This document shows, piece after piece, positions 33,065 to 41,265 of a stretch of DNA of 44,119 nucleotides; within the stretch, counting starts at the first letter, position 1; each line of letters begins with the position of its first letter. Source of the stretch: Clostridiales bacterium (lineage in GTDB: Bacteria; Bacillota; Clostridia; Saccharofermentanales; Saccharofermentanaceae); NCBI GenBank assembly GCA_017964005.1, contig JAGCSR010000019.1, forward strand, positions 1 to 44,119. The letters are read 5' to 3'. The position numbers and the translations under genes were made by a program. The notes below the pieces were generated by a model that did not search any database, was not told the DNA's origin, and saw only the letters and a list, made by a program, of their open reading frames with translations.

Positions 33065-34582
33065 ATGCTGATATCAGAACTCGTTAAGACAGATGCCTTC
33101 GAACTTATCAGCGGATCAGGTGATATCGATATTGATTCCGTGGAGTTTGATTCCAGAGCATGTAAGCCCGGGTCATTGTTCGTTGCGATCAAGGGCTTCA
33201 ATTCAGACGGACATGAATATATAGGGTCTGCCGCGGCAAAGGGTGTTTCGGCGGTACTTATCGATTCTTCCAGAGATAAAGAAAGATACGGTATCGATGA
33301 TATACTGAAGACTTTGGGACCGGATACTGCAGTCATCGAGACCCGGGACACCAGAAAGGCCCTGGGGATCGTATCGGCTGAAGTCTATGATCACCCCGAA
33401 CGCAAACTGGATATCGCAGGCATTACAGGCACCAAAGGCAAGACAACGATCACCTTTATGCTCCGTTCGATCCTGGACTGCGCAGGCATTTCTTCAGGCC
33501 TTGTGGGAACTGTCAGGAATATAGCCGGCGGCAAGATCATCAAGTCGGAACATACTACCCCGGAATCCTCGGATCTTTACAGGATGATGAGGGATATGGA
33601 AGCTTCCGGCGACAAGGCTCTGGTGATGGAAGTGTCTTCACAGGGCTTGAAGTTCGACAGGGCATACGGCGTAAGATACAAAGTTGCGGCGTTCACCAAT
33701 CTTTACGAAGATCATATCGCGCCGACTGAACACCCTGACATGGAGGATTATTTCGCTTCAAAGCTCAAGATCTTCGACAACTGTCAGACCGGGATCATCA
33801 ACGGTGATTCTTCCTATGCCGCGGATGCCGCAGAATACGCTTCCGGCAAATGCGATGTATTGTTCTACGGTACGGACGGCAATGTGGATATCAAGGCTTC
33901 CGGGATCAGGCACTTCTCGGAAGGGTGTGATTCAGGATCCGTATTTGAACTGGCATCGCCCTGGTATCAGGGTGAGATCAAGATCAATCTTCCCGGTAAG
34001 TTCAATGTGTCCAATGCCCTTTGCGCCATCGCCTGCGCGGGTGTTATGGGGATCCCTTTCGACAGTGTCAGGGAAGGACTTGCCAAAGCCCGTGTTCCCG
34101 GGAGGATGCAGCCTGTTGCAAACGACCTCGGGATCTCGGTTATTGTTGACTATGCACATAATGCGGCCGCTTTGGAGAATGTACTTTTGACAGTCAGGGA
34201 GTACACCGATAAGCGTATAATATGCGTGTTCGGCTGCGGCGGCAACAGGTCCAGAACAAGAAGATTCGAGATGGGGGAAGTCTCGGGGAGGATGGCAGAC
34301 CTTACGGTCATTACATCAGATAACCCGAGGAATGAAGATCCCCTGGCGATAATCGAAGACATCGTTACCGGTATCGAGCCTACCGGAGGCGTCTATGAGA
34401 CGGAACCCGACAGGGCCCGCGCCATCAAGCACGCGATGAGCATTGCCAACCCCGGCGATGTGGTGATCATCGCGGGCAAAGGTCATGAGGATTATCAGAT
34501 CTTTGCCAACCGGACAATACATTTTGACGACGGAGAAGCAGCTTCGGCCGCTGCCGCCGAGATTAAGGAAGAGAGACAATGA
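33065..34582 (+). CDS. murE: UDP-MurNAc-tripeptide synthetase
   Basis: A 505-residue cytoplasmic ligase that adds the third amino acid to UDP-MurNAc-L-Ala-D-Glu with ATP. The ATG at 33065 (MLISELVKTD) lies 4 bp after the ftsI stop and is preferred over an upstream in-frame ATG within ftsI. The P-loop is GTKGKTT (about residue 122), followed by HTTPESSDLYRMM, and the substrate motif is TSDNPRNEDP; DNPR is the form seen in meso-diaminopimelate-adding enzymes, so A1-gamma peptidoglycan is predicted. Overlaps murF by 4 bp. Confidence 0.95.
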   Translation: MLISELVKTDAFELISGSGDIDIDSVEFDSRACKPGSLFVAIKGFNSDGHEYIGSAAAKGVSAVLIDSSRDKERYGIDDILKTLGPDTAVIETRDTRKALGIVSAEVYDHPERKLDIAGITGTKGKTTITFMLRSILDCAGISSGLVGTVRNIAGGKIIKSEHTTPESSDLYRMMRDMEASGDKALVMEVSSQGLKFDRAYGVRYKVAAFTNLYEDHIAPTEHPDMEDYFASKLKIFDNCQTGIINGDSSYAADAAEYASGKCDVLFYGTDGNVDIKASGIRHFSEGCDSGSVFELASPWYQGEIKINLPGKFNVSNALCAIACAGVMGIPFDSVREGLAKARVPGRMQPVANDLGISVIVDYAHNAAALENVLLTVREYTDKRIICVFGCGGNRSRTRRFEMGEVSGRMADLTVITSDNPRNEDPLAIIEDIVTGIEPTGGVYETEPDRARAIKHAMSIANPGDVVIIAGKGHEDYQIFANRTIHFDDGEAASAAAAEIKEERQ

Positions 34583-36069
34583 AGCAGTTTACGCTTGATG
34601 AAGTAATCAGCGCAATAGGGGGTGACCCCGTATACAATACCGCGAGTCAGGTTTTCGCGACGGCGGTGGATATATCGGGCATTACCACCGATACGAGAAA
34701 GATAGAGCCCGGTCAATTATTCTTTGCCCTCAAAGGCGAGAATTTCGACGGCAACGAATACGCAACCGAAGCTTTGGCCAAGGGCGCTGTCGCCGTGGTA
34801 ATGAGCGACCGTTCCAAGGTGCCGTCCGAAGGTATCTCTATTATTGTCGATGATACCATTGTGGCTTTGGGCAAACTTGCAAAGTATCAGAGGTTCAAGC
34901 TCGGTGCAAAGGTCATCGGCATTACCGGTTCCGTCGGCAAGACTTCCGCCAAGGAATTCATATCGGAGGTTGCCGCCACTTCATTCAATGTATGGAAGAC
35001 CCCCGAGAATCAGAATAACGAGATAGGTCTTGCGATGACTATCCTTACGGCTCCTTCCGACACGGATGTTCTCGTCCTTGAGATGGGTATGCGCGGCAAA
35101 GGACAGATCAGCTATCTTACGAACATCGCATGTCCCGATATCGCGGTCATTACCGGTATCGGCTTTTCGCACATCGAACTTCTGGGTTCCCGCGAGAATA
35201 TCAGAGAGGCCAAGATGGAGATCACCGAAGGCTTGACCGAAGGCGGAGTCCTGGTCGTAAACGGTGACGATCCTTTCCTCCTCGAATACGCGAAAAAGGA
35301 ATTATCCATCAACCATCCTCTTGCCGCAGTATCCCTGGACAAAGAAGAAGATACCGACAAGATGAAGAACTGCATGCTGTTCTTCCGCGGGACCGATATC
35401 AGACAGGATGACGACGGGATTGTCTTTGACATAGAAGCAACCCTTGCAGACAGGAAATACCATCAGGATGATTTCCGTCTCAAAGTGACGGGTGCTCACA
35501 ATATCCGTAACGCCATGATCGCCTGCCTTTGCCATACGGTCCTCGAGATCGGTACGGCATCTGTTTTCTCCGAAGATGAGGCGAAGACCGCGCTTGCCAA
35601 GATCAGGGAGGCTCTCGAATCCCATGAGCGCAAGCCGGGACGCGGCGCAACTTACCGTACCCGTGACTATATCGTTATCAACGATGCATATAACGCGGCT
35701 CCCGAATCGATGGAATCCGCATTTGCAAACCTTGATATGCTGACGGGGTGCAAGAGGAAGATCGCAGTGCTCGGCAATATGCTGGAACTGGGAGGATTTG
35801 CGTCCGAGCTTCATGAATATACAGGTGTCAAATGCGGTGAGTATTCCTTTGACCGTGTGTTCATCACAGGTGATAATGCCGACGATTTTATCCGGGGTGC
35901 CAGATCCGTATCCCCCGACCTTGAGATCGTTAAATGCGAAGATACAGAAGATGTAAAGAGAAACCTCGAAGGATTTTTGGAGCCCGGGGATGCTGTGCTG
36001 TTCAAGGCATCGCACGCGTTCGGGTTCGAAGGACTCGCGGATCACTTCCGCGCGAAAGGTGATGCATGA
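34579..36069 (+). CDS. murF: UDP-MurNAc-tripeptide-D-Ala-D-Ala ligase
   Basis: A 496-residue ligase that adds D-Ala-D-Ala to complete the UDP-MurNAc-pentapeptide. Mur-ligase features: GITTDTRKIEPGQLFFALKG, the P-loop GITGSVGKTSAKE, TPENQNNEIG, LEMGMRGKGQI, and NDAYNAAPESMESAF in the C-terminal domain. It overlaps murE and ftsW by 4 bp each. In most Clostridia mraY and murD follow murF; here ftsW follows directly. Confidence 0.96.
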   Translation: MKQFTLDEVISAIGGDPVYNTASQVFATAVDISGITTDTRKIEPGQLFFALKGENFDGNEYATEALAKGAVAVVMSDRSKVPSEGISIIVDDTIVALGKLAKYQRFKLGAKVIGITGSVGKTSAKEFISEVAATSFNVWKTPENQNNEIGLAMTILTAPSDTDVLVLEMGMRGKGQISYLTNIACPDIAVITGIGFSHIELLGSRENIREAKMEITEGLTEGGVLVVNGDDPFLLEYAKKELSINHPLAAVSLDKEEDTDKMKNCMLFFRGTDIRQDDDGIVFDIEATLADRKYHQDDFRLKVTGAHNIRNAMIACLCHTVLEIGTASVFSEDEAKTALAKIREALESHERKPGRGATYRTRDYIVINDAYNAAPESMESAFANLDMLTGCKRKIAVLGNMLELGGFASELHEYTGVKCGEYSFDRVFITGDNADDFIRGARSVSPDLEIVKCEDTEDVKRNLEGFLEPGDAVLFKASHAFGFEGLADHFRAKGDA

Positions 36070-37550
36070 TGGATAAGCCAAATGAGAACAAACAGGCTCA
36101 GGTTCCCGTTGCCGACTTTGAACAGCTGATAGATCCTCTGCAAAGGAATTCTCCGGACTCTTTCGCAGTAAGATTCAAGAAGGCGCGTAAGAGATACAAT
36201 ATCCCGCTCCTTCTCATGATGACTGTCATCGTCGTGTTCGGCCTGATCGTCCTGTATTCCGTATCGGGTCCTGACGCTTACGGTCTTTACGAGGACTCCG
36301 CTTGGTTCCTCAAAAAGCAGATCGGCTTTACTGTCGCAGGATATGTTCTCTGTCTCATAATCTCTTTCTTCCCGGTGAAGTTCTTCGAGTCAAAGATCAT
36401 CACACTCGGCGCCGCAGGATTGAGCTTTGCTCTCGTTATCGCAACGATGCTCTTCGGTGAGAACTATAACGGTGCCCGCCGCTGGATCACCATCGGTTCC
36501 ATCGACTTCCAAAGTTCGGAGGTCATCAAGGTCGCGCTCGTTCTGGCTTTCGCAGGTTACTGCGCTGCAAGGGCGAGGACCCGTGCGAAGAATGCCGCCA
36601 AAGCCAAGGAAGGCAAGAAGAGCGACAGCATCCTCAAGAGTGCGTTTTTCGATTTTATCGTTCCCGTAGGTGCATGTGTCGCGGTTGATATCTTCATCAT
36701 CGCTCAGCCTCACGTATCCTGCTTCATAATCATCGCTCTCATAATCATGATGTGCGCCCTGTCCGCAGGCATCCCTTTGAGATCCTGGATCGTAGGATGT
36801 CTGATATTTGCGATAGTCGGCGTTATCGGAGGATTTGCGGCTTTCGCCATGCTCCCTCAGGAGAAAGTCGATAAGATCATGAAGAACTACAGTCACGTTT
36901 TCAAGCGAGTGGAGATCTACAGTGAAGACGAGACATCCCAGCTTACCTCAGATGATACAAGGCAGGTCGATAACGCCCATAACGCTCTGGGTTCCGGGGG
37001 AATGTGGGGAGTCGGAATCGGCAACTCAAGATCAAAATATAACTATATCGCCGAGGCTCAGAACGACTATATCTTCTCGGTCTATGTTGAGGAGACCGGG
37101 TTTGTCGGAGGACTGGTCCTTATATTGATGTATCTTGCGCTGTTCGTCATGTGCCTTGCGGTAGTATTGAAAGCCAATACTCCGTACACCAGGATATTGT
37201 CCACGGGATGTACCGCCCTGATATTCGTGGAATTCCTGCTCAATCTCTCGGTTGAGCTTCAGATCATACCTTCCACCGGTGTTACCCTGCCGTTCTTCAG
37301 TTACGGCGGTACCGCCCAGGTCATGCTCCTGGTCGCAATGGGATTTATCCTTTGTGTATCCAGATGCACGATCCCCGAAGAGAAGGGCGCGGAAGATAAG
37401 ATAAGCGAAGGTGCCGCAGCACCTGCAGTGGAAGCATCTCTGGCTCATGCCGGGGCAATGCCTTCCGGTAATGTTCAGCCTGTCAAAAAAGATCAGGTCC
37501 GCCCGAATGTCACCGATCCCGGATATAAGAAGAGGAAGATCAGAAGATGA
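36066..37550 (+). CDS. ftsW: SEDS-family septal polymerase FtsW
   Basis: A 494-residue protein with about ten membrane segments. The start at 36066 overlaps the murF stop; a second ATG directly follows. Motifs: NGARRWITIGSIDFQSSEVIKVALVLAF read in two parts (ARRWITIGSIDFQSSE, VIKVALVL), AQPHVSCFIIIALII in place of the common QPDFG/T (H replaces D), GMWGVGIGNSRSKYNYIAEA, YSVYVEETGFVGG-like FSVYVEETGFVGG, and STGVTLPFFSYGGTAQ. It polymerises septal glycan with FtsI. An N-terminal cytoplasmic segment of about 45 residues and an A/P/K-rich C-terminal tail are longer than in RodA. Confidence 0.92.
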   Translation: MMDKPNENKQAQVPVADFEQLIDPLQRNSPDSFAVRFKKARKRYNIPLLLMMTVIVVFGLIVLYSVSGPDAYGLYEDSAWFLKKQIGFTVAGYVLCLIISFFPVKFFESKIITLGAAGLSFALVIATMLFGENYNGARRWITIGSIDFQSSEVIKVALVLAFAGYCAARARTRAKNAAKAKEGKKSDSILKSAFFDFIVPVGACVAVDIFIIAQPHVSCFIIIALIIMMCALSAGIPLRSWIVGCLIFAIVGVIGGFAAFAMLPQEKVDKIMKNYSHVFKRVEIYSEDETSQLTSDDTRQVDNAHNALGSGGMWGVGIGNSRSKYNYIAEAQNDYIFSVYVEETGFVGGLVLILMYLALFVMCLAVVLKANTPYTRILSTGCTALIFVEFLLNLSVELQIIPSTGVTLPFFSYGGTAQVMLLVAMGFILCVSRCTIPEEKGAEDKISEGAAAPAVEASLAHAGAMPSGNVQPVKKDQVRPNVTDPGYKKRKIRR

Positions 37551-38638
37551 AGTTTATATTGACAGGCGGCGGAACATCAGGACATATCAATCCCGCGCTG
37601 ACTATCGCCCGGACACTGGAAGAGCGCTGCAAAGCCGAAGGTGAGCCGTGCGATATAATTTTTGTCGGAAGAAAGATCGGGCTTGAAGGAGAACTGGTTC
37701 CGAAGGCCGGCTGGGAATTCCAGGATGTTGAGGCACTCCCGATCCCCATGAGACCGTCATTCAAGCTCATCAAGGTTCAGGGCGCCATGCGCCGCGGGAC
37801 CGCAACCTGTTTTAAGATAATAGACGAATTCAAACCTGACGCGGTAATATCCACAGGAGGCTTTGTGAGCGCACCGCTCCTTCGTGCCGCTTCCGCCAAG
37901 AAGATCCCGATCGTGATCCATGAATCCAATGCTTTCGCTGGCCGCGCCAATAAGCTTTTCGCGCGAAAAGCCGCATTGGTATTGACCGGTTTTCCCAACT
38001 GCGAGGATGAGTTCAAAACATCCGGCAAAGTCGTATTCGTAGGCAACCCCGTCCGCAAGGACGTATTCGAGCTTGACCGTGCTGCCGCCAGGGCAAAACT
38101 GGGTCTTGCGGATGATGAGTTCCTGATATTTGCCATGGGCGGATCTTTAGGTTCTGCTACCATAACCAAGTTCATCCTGGACAGCGCTTCCGCAAAGCCC
38201 CAATACCGTTTCAGACTGAGCTGCGGCAAGCAGAATACCGTTCCGATCCCCGAGGACCTTCCTTCGAATATCGAAGTGTCCGAATATATAGATAACCCTG
38301 AGATCTATCTTGCAGCTGCGGATATATGTATACTCCGTTCCGGTGCCATAACCTGCGCGGAAGCCTGTGCCGCAGGCTCCTGCGTTATATTCGTTCCGTA
38401 CCCTTATGCAGCCCATGACCACCAGACATATAATGCCAATTCCATAGCATCCTCAGGCGGATGCGCCGTAATACCTGACGATAAGGTGCAGGAGGGACTG
38501 ATGCCTCTGATAGAAGAACTTGCAGGTGATAAGGACAGAAGGGAGAAGATGCGCGCTGCCGCAAAGGCTCTGGCGGTTCCCGACACCACCGATCGTATCG
38601 CCGATGCGGTTATGGGTGTCATTCGCGGTCAAAACTGA
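37547..38638 (+). CDS. murG: lipid II-forming N-acetylglucosaminyltransferase
   Basis: A 363-residue GT28 enzyme that adds GlcNAc to lipid I at the inner membrane face. The glycine loops TGGGTSGHINPAL (residues 5-17) and FAMGGSLGSATITKF are present, as are VISTGGFVSAPLL, IVIHESNAFAGRANK and the donor-site region ILRSGAITCAEACAAG followed by HQTYNA. It overlaps ftsW by 4 bp. ftsQ follows after 15 bp; murC or murB, often next, are absent. Confidence 0.97.
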   Translation: MKFILTGGGTSGHINPALTIARTLEERCKAEGEPCDIIFVGRKIGLEGELVPKAGWEFQDVEALPIPMRPSFKLIKVQGAMRRGTATCFKIIDEFKPDAVISTGGFVSAPLLRAASAKKIPIVIHESNAFAGRANKLFARKAALVLTGFPNCEDEFKTSGKVVFVGNPVRKDVFELDRAAARAKLGLADDEFLIFAMGGSLGSATITKFILDSASAKPQYRFRLSCGKQNTVPIPEDLPSNIEVSEYIDNPEIYLAAADICILRSGAITCAEACAAGSCVIFVPYPYAAHDHQTYNANSIASSGGCAVIPDDKVQEGLMPLIEELAGDKDRREKMRAAAKALAVPDTTDRIADAVMGVIRGQN

Positions 38639-38653
38639 TACAATTATCAGAGT

Positions 38654-40009
38654 ATGGATGATAACGAACTGAACAGATTATTCGATATGACAGGGGATGA
38701 AGAAGAGGGTGAAGGCAAGGAACAACCTGCCAAAAAGCCCGGATTCTTTGAACGCCTGAAGAACAGGAAAAAGAATAAGAAGTCTCCTTCCAAAGGCATA
38801 CTTGACGATGTCCTGGATTTTGATTCCGATGAAGCCGTATCCGATGAAGGTCAGGAACCTGAAGAGGTTTCTGAAGCAGAAGTATCTTCAGACGAGGTGA
38901 CTTCCGAAGCAGAAAAATCAGAGGAAGCTGAACCTGCAGATACCGAACCCAAAGAAGATGATGAAGCTTCCGAACCCGAGTCCGGTGAACAGAAGACGGA
39001 AGGTGAGAGCGATGCATCATCCGAAGAAGATAAAGAGACAGAAGAAGATACCGGATCTGACGAGTCTGAACCTGAAGAGGGAGACTCGGAAGATGAGGGC
39101 GGAGAAGAAGCAGCCGGGGAAGATCAGGAACCGGAGGAATCCGGGGAAGCCCCCAAGGCTAAAGCTGCCCGCCATAAGCCCAAGTACCGCCTCAAGACTC
39201 CGGATGTCGAACTTCCCAAACCTTCCCGCAAGCTCATACTGGCCGCTATCTTAGTAGTGCTGGTAGTTACCGTTACTTTGTGCATTGCACTCCTTCCGGC
39301 ATTCCGCGTCAAATACATGAAGATCGACGGCAATGCGGTGGTATCGGATCAGGAGATCCTGGAGGCCACCAAGCTCAAATACAATGCTCATCTTTTCGCC
39401 GGCATAAGCGGCAATATCCTTGATATCCTGAAGCTCAACTACGGCAAGACGGAAGAGAAGATCAAGCGTGAGAATCCCTATATCCGCGATATAGAGATCT
39501 CTGTCTCGCTTCCTTCCACCGTCCACATCAAAGTGGATGAACGCGCCAAGATCTCATATGTCAAGACTATCGACGGATATGCGGCTCTTGACCGTGAGGG
39601 AACGGTTCTTGAACTGTCTTCCGAACCCGGTGAAGTCCGTCCCGTCATCAGCGGTCTTGTCATCGATTCAGCCGTATTGGGAGACAAGTGCATCATCGAG
39701 AATGTTCCCGACTACCAGCGCGCCATCATCGTGCTTGGCGCTATCCTTCAGGTTGACAACGCCACGGTCGAGAACGAATACAGTATGTTCGCAAATACTT
39801 CCGAGATAAGGATACTTCCATCAGGCTACATGTTCCTGACTATCTACACTCCTTTGGGTTCGCTCCTGCAGGTCAAGCTCGACAGCACCGAATCCATAAC
39901 AGACGATATGACGTGGCTCAGATACGCTCTCGTATCCGGAGGCTTCGAGAACCTTCCGGACGGCGCCCTCGACATGACCGGCGACGAGTATATCTACAGG
40001 CCTTACTAA
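38654..40009 (+). CDS. ftsQ: FtsQ/DivIB division protein with long acidic tail
   Basis: A 451-residue bitopic protein. Residues 1-180 are cytoplasmic: a short start, a KNRKKNKK basic patch, then about 120 residues very rich in Glu, Asp and Ser, ending in a basic stretch. One membrane helix follows (about 195-215, LILAAILVVLVVTVTLCIAL), then the POTRA domain (VKYMKIDGNAVVSDQEILEA) and the FtsQ beta domain (YIRDIEISVSLPSTVHIKVD, YAALDREGTVLEL). It joins FtsL/DivIC in the divisome. The acidic tail is far longer than the usual 20-60 residues. It lies 15 bp after murG. Confidence 0.88.
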   Translation: MDDNELNRLFDMTGDEEEGEGKEQPAKKPGFFERLKNRKKNKKSPSKGILDDVLDFDSDEAVSDEGQEPEEVSEAEVSSDEVTSEAEKSEEAEPADTEPKEDDEASEPESGEQKTEGESDASSEEDKETEEDTGSDESEPEEGDSEDEGGEEAAGEDQEPEESGEAPKAKAARHKPKYRLKTPDVELPKPSRKLILAAILVVLVVTVTLCIALLPAFRVKYMKIDGNAVVSDQEILEATKLKYNAHLFAGISGNILDILKLNYGKTEEKIKRENPYIRDIEISVSLPSTVHIKVDERAKISYVKTIDGYAALDREGTVLELSSEPGEVRPVISGLVIDSAVLGDKCIIENVPDYQRAIIVLGAILQVDNATVENEYSMFANTSEIRILPSGYMFLTIYTPLGSLLQVKLDSTESITDDMTWLRYALVSGGFENLPDGALDMTGDEYIYRPY

Positions 40010-40024
40010 ATATTCCAAACTAAA

Positions 40025-40091
40025 AGTTCACCGAAAACGTCCCCAAAGTTCACCGATCGGAGAACTTTTTTCGCTTTTTCGGTGAACTTTA
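40025..40091 (+). repeat. left 67-bp direct repeat of the nuclease cassette
   Basis: This 67-base sequence recurs at 41266-41332 in the same orientation with 61 identical positions. It holds AAAGTTCACCGA at 40045-40056 (and 40023-40034 across its left edge) and the complement TCGGTGAACTTT at 40079-40090, so it is itself a small hairpin array. It starts 15 bp after the ftsQ stop and abuts the left multi-stem element. Confidence 0.85.
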
Positions 40092-40096
40092 TCGAT

Positions 40097-40228
40097 CGCA
40101 CCCCGTGATCATGAATGTACAGATCCATCCTTTGCCGTCAAGACCTGCCCTACGGGCACATTCTTTCGAATGCTTGCGGATCTTGACTGCTTGGATGGAT
40201 CTGTGATCTTGTGTTTACACGGGGTGCG
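40097..40228. repeat. left multi-stem palindromic element
   Basis: Nested inverted repeats: CGCACCCCGTG (40097-40107) with CACGGGGTGCG (40218-40228); ACAGATCCATCC (40119-40130) with GGATGGATCTGT (40193-40204); GTCAAGA (40137-40143) with TCTTGAC (40181-40187). The core holds two small hairpins, TGCCC-TAC-GGGCA (40146-40158) and CATTC-TTTC-GAATG (40159-40172). The right element at 41126-41260 is the same structure in reverse orientation. It lies 23 bp beyond the 3' end of the nuclease gene. Confidence 0.88.
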
Positions 40229-40250
40229 GCCGATGTTGATCTCAAATTCG

Positions 40251-40976
40251 TCAGTTATAGACAGACAGGTATTTGCGGATCTCTATGTTCTCTATCTCTT
40301 CTATTACCATCTCGCGAATGTAAGGCGTCTTGTCAGTGTAATACAATGCGAGCATATTCCATCCCGGTATCCATTCTTCGAGCATATAGTAGTGGAGTTT
40401 GAGTCTGTTCCTTTTGAGATATTTAACATCAGCGCATGCACCGAATATCTCAACCAGGATGAGAAGATCCAGCCAGGGAAGATAGATAATGAAATCAGGA
40501 TCCATTGTCTCGGTTCCTGCATATGTTATCTCGGGTTCGTACTTATAGGGGATTCCGTACTCATCCATCAGTTTGGCAAAATCGCTTTCCAGCTTTGATT
40601 TATACTTTTTACCGTTATAGAAAGTCGAAGTATTGCTTTCGTAAGTGTTGCAGCGTTCCTTAAAGGAATCAAATCTCCTGCGGTTCAAGGTTCTTTTGAA
40701 CGGCTTGACTTTTACTGATTCACACGGGGTGCCGTACTTGTTTATCCATTCGGATTCGAGTTTCTTCAGAACCTGCATATAATATTCACATTCATCCCTA
40801 AGAGCGATCAGTTCTTTGCCGCGTTTGGTATGGATTCGGCGCTCTTCGACCCGTTTTTTATCTTCGTAGCGTCTGACTACCCTGAGTTTTTTTCTATAAC
40901 CAAACCTGATATCAGAGCAGGAATCTATCATGTACCTGAAATAAGAGATCTTAAGTTGTTCGACATTCTTTTTCAT
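40251..40976 (-). CDS. PD-(D/E)XK-like nuclease of a repeat-flanked cassette
   Basis: A 241-residue protein with a very basic, helical N-terminal half (1-110; many K/R, possible coiled coil at 55-78). The C-terminal half (about 118-225) has the layout of a PD-(D/E)XK nuclease domain: YKSKLESDFAKLMDEYGIPY with E130, MDPDFIIY with D161, and ILVEIFG with E176. The lysine of the ExK motif is replaced (EIF), as in a nuclease-like family I recall with an EHFG motif. GWNMLALYYTDKTPY follows, as in that family. No ribosome site is visible, and codons are AT-richer than in the dcw genes. It runs opposite to ftsQ and ftsZ and is flanked by inverted multi-stem elements. Not recognisably a RAYT, IS or homing-endonuclease protein. 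Confidence 0.7.
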   Translation of the reverse strand: MKKNVEQLKISYFRYMIDSCSDIRFGYRKKLRVVRRYEDKKRVEERRIHTKRGKELIALRDECEYYMQVLKKLESEWINKYGTPCESVKVKPFKRTLNRRRFDSFKERCNTYESNTSTFYNGKKYKSKLESDFAKLMDEYGIPYKYEPEITYAGTETMDPDFIIYLPWLDLLILVEIFGACADVKYLKRNRLKLHYYMLEEWIPGWNMLALYYTDKTPYIREMVIEEIENIEIRKYLSVYN

Positions 40977-41011
40977 ACACAGAGTCTAGTATGTTCTGCA
41001 AGAGAAAAAAA

Positions 41012-41107
41012 CTACGAAGACCTCACAATTACCGACAAATCAGGCAAATTTACCTACGAAAAACGACAAATTGTTTGGAACTCTACCGATCATATAGTAG
41101 TTCGTAG
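41012..41107. repeat. small repeat set upstream of the nuclease gene
   Basis: CTACGAA occurs at 41012-41018 and 41054-41060 and inverted (TTCGTAG) at 41101-41107; CGACAAAT occurs at 41033-41040 and 41064-41071. The rest of the 149-bp leader (40977-41125) shows no gene. These could be operator sites of the minus-strand gene. Confidence 0.5.
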
Positions 41108-41125
41108 GATTTCTGAACACAGAGC

Positions 41126-41260
41126 GATCGCAACCCGTGTAAACACCGGATCACAGATTATCCGAGCCTGTCAACCCCGTCAGCATTCGGAGAATGTGAC
41201 CGCAGGGCAGGGTTGACAGGTACAGGATAATCTGTACAAACACTATCACGGGTTGTGATC
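41126..41260. repeat. right multi-stem palindromic element
   Basis: Nested inverted repeats: GATCGCAACCCGTG (41126-41139) with CACGGGTTGTGATC (41247-41260; one mismatch); ACAGATTATCC (41153-41163) with GGATAATCTGT (41225-41235); CCTGTCAACCC (41167-41177) with GGGTTGACAGG (41210-41220); core hairpin CATTC-GGA-GAATG (41184-41196). Its reverse complement aligns with the left element at 40097-40228, including unpaired spacers (GTGTAAACAC next to GATCACAGAT on the gene-proximal side), so the two form terminal inverted repeats. Confidence 0.88.
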
Positions 41261-41265
41261 AGTAG

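Noticed and set aside
32575..33351. 258-residue minus-strand frame across ftsI/murE
   Set aside because: Antisense to two certain genes; low-complexity Ser/Ile composition.
35302..36081. 259-residue minus-strand frame opposite murF
   Set aside because: Antisense to murF; no start signal or family match.
40830..41216. 128-residue plus-strand frame over the nuclease start and right element
   Set aside because: Crosses the palindromic element and is antisense to the nuclease; no ribosome site.
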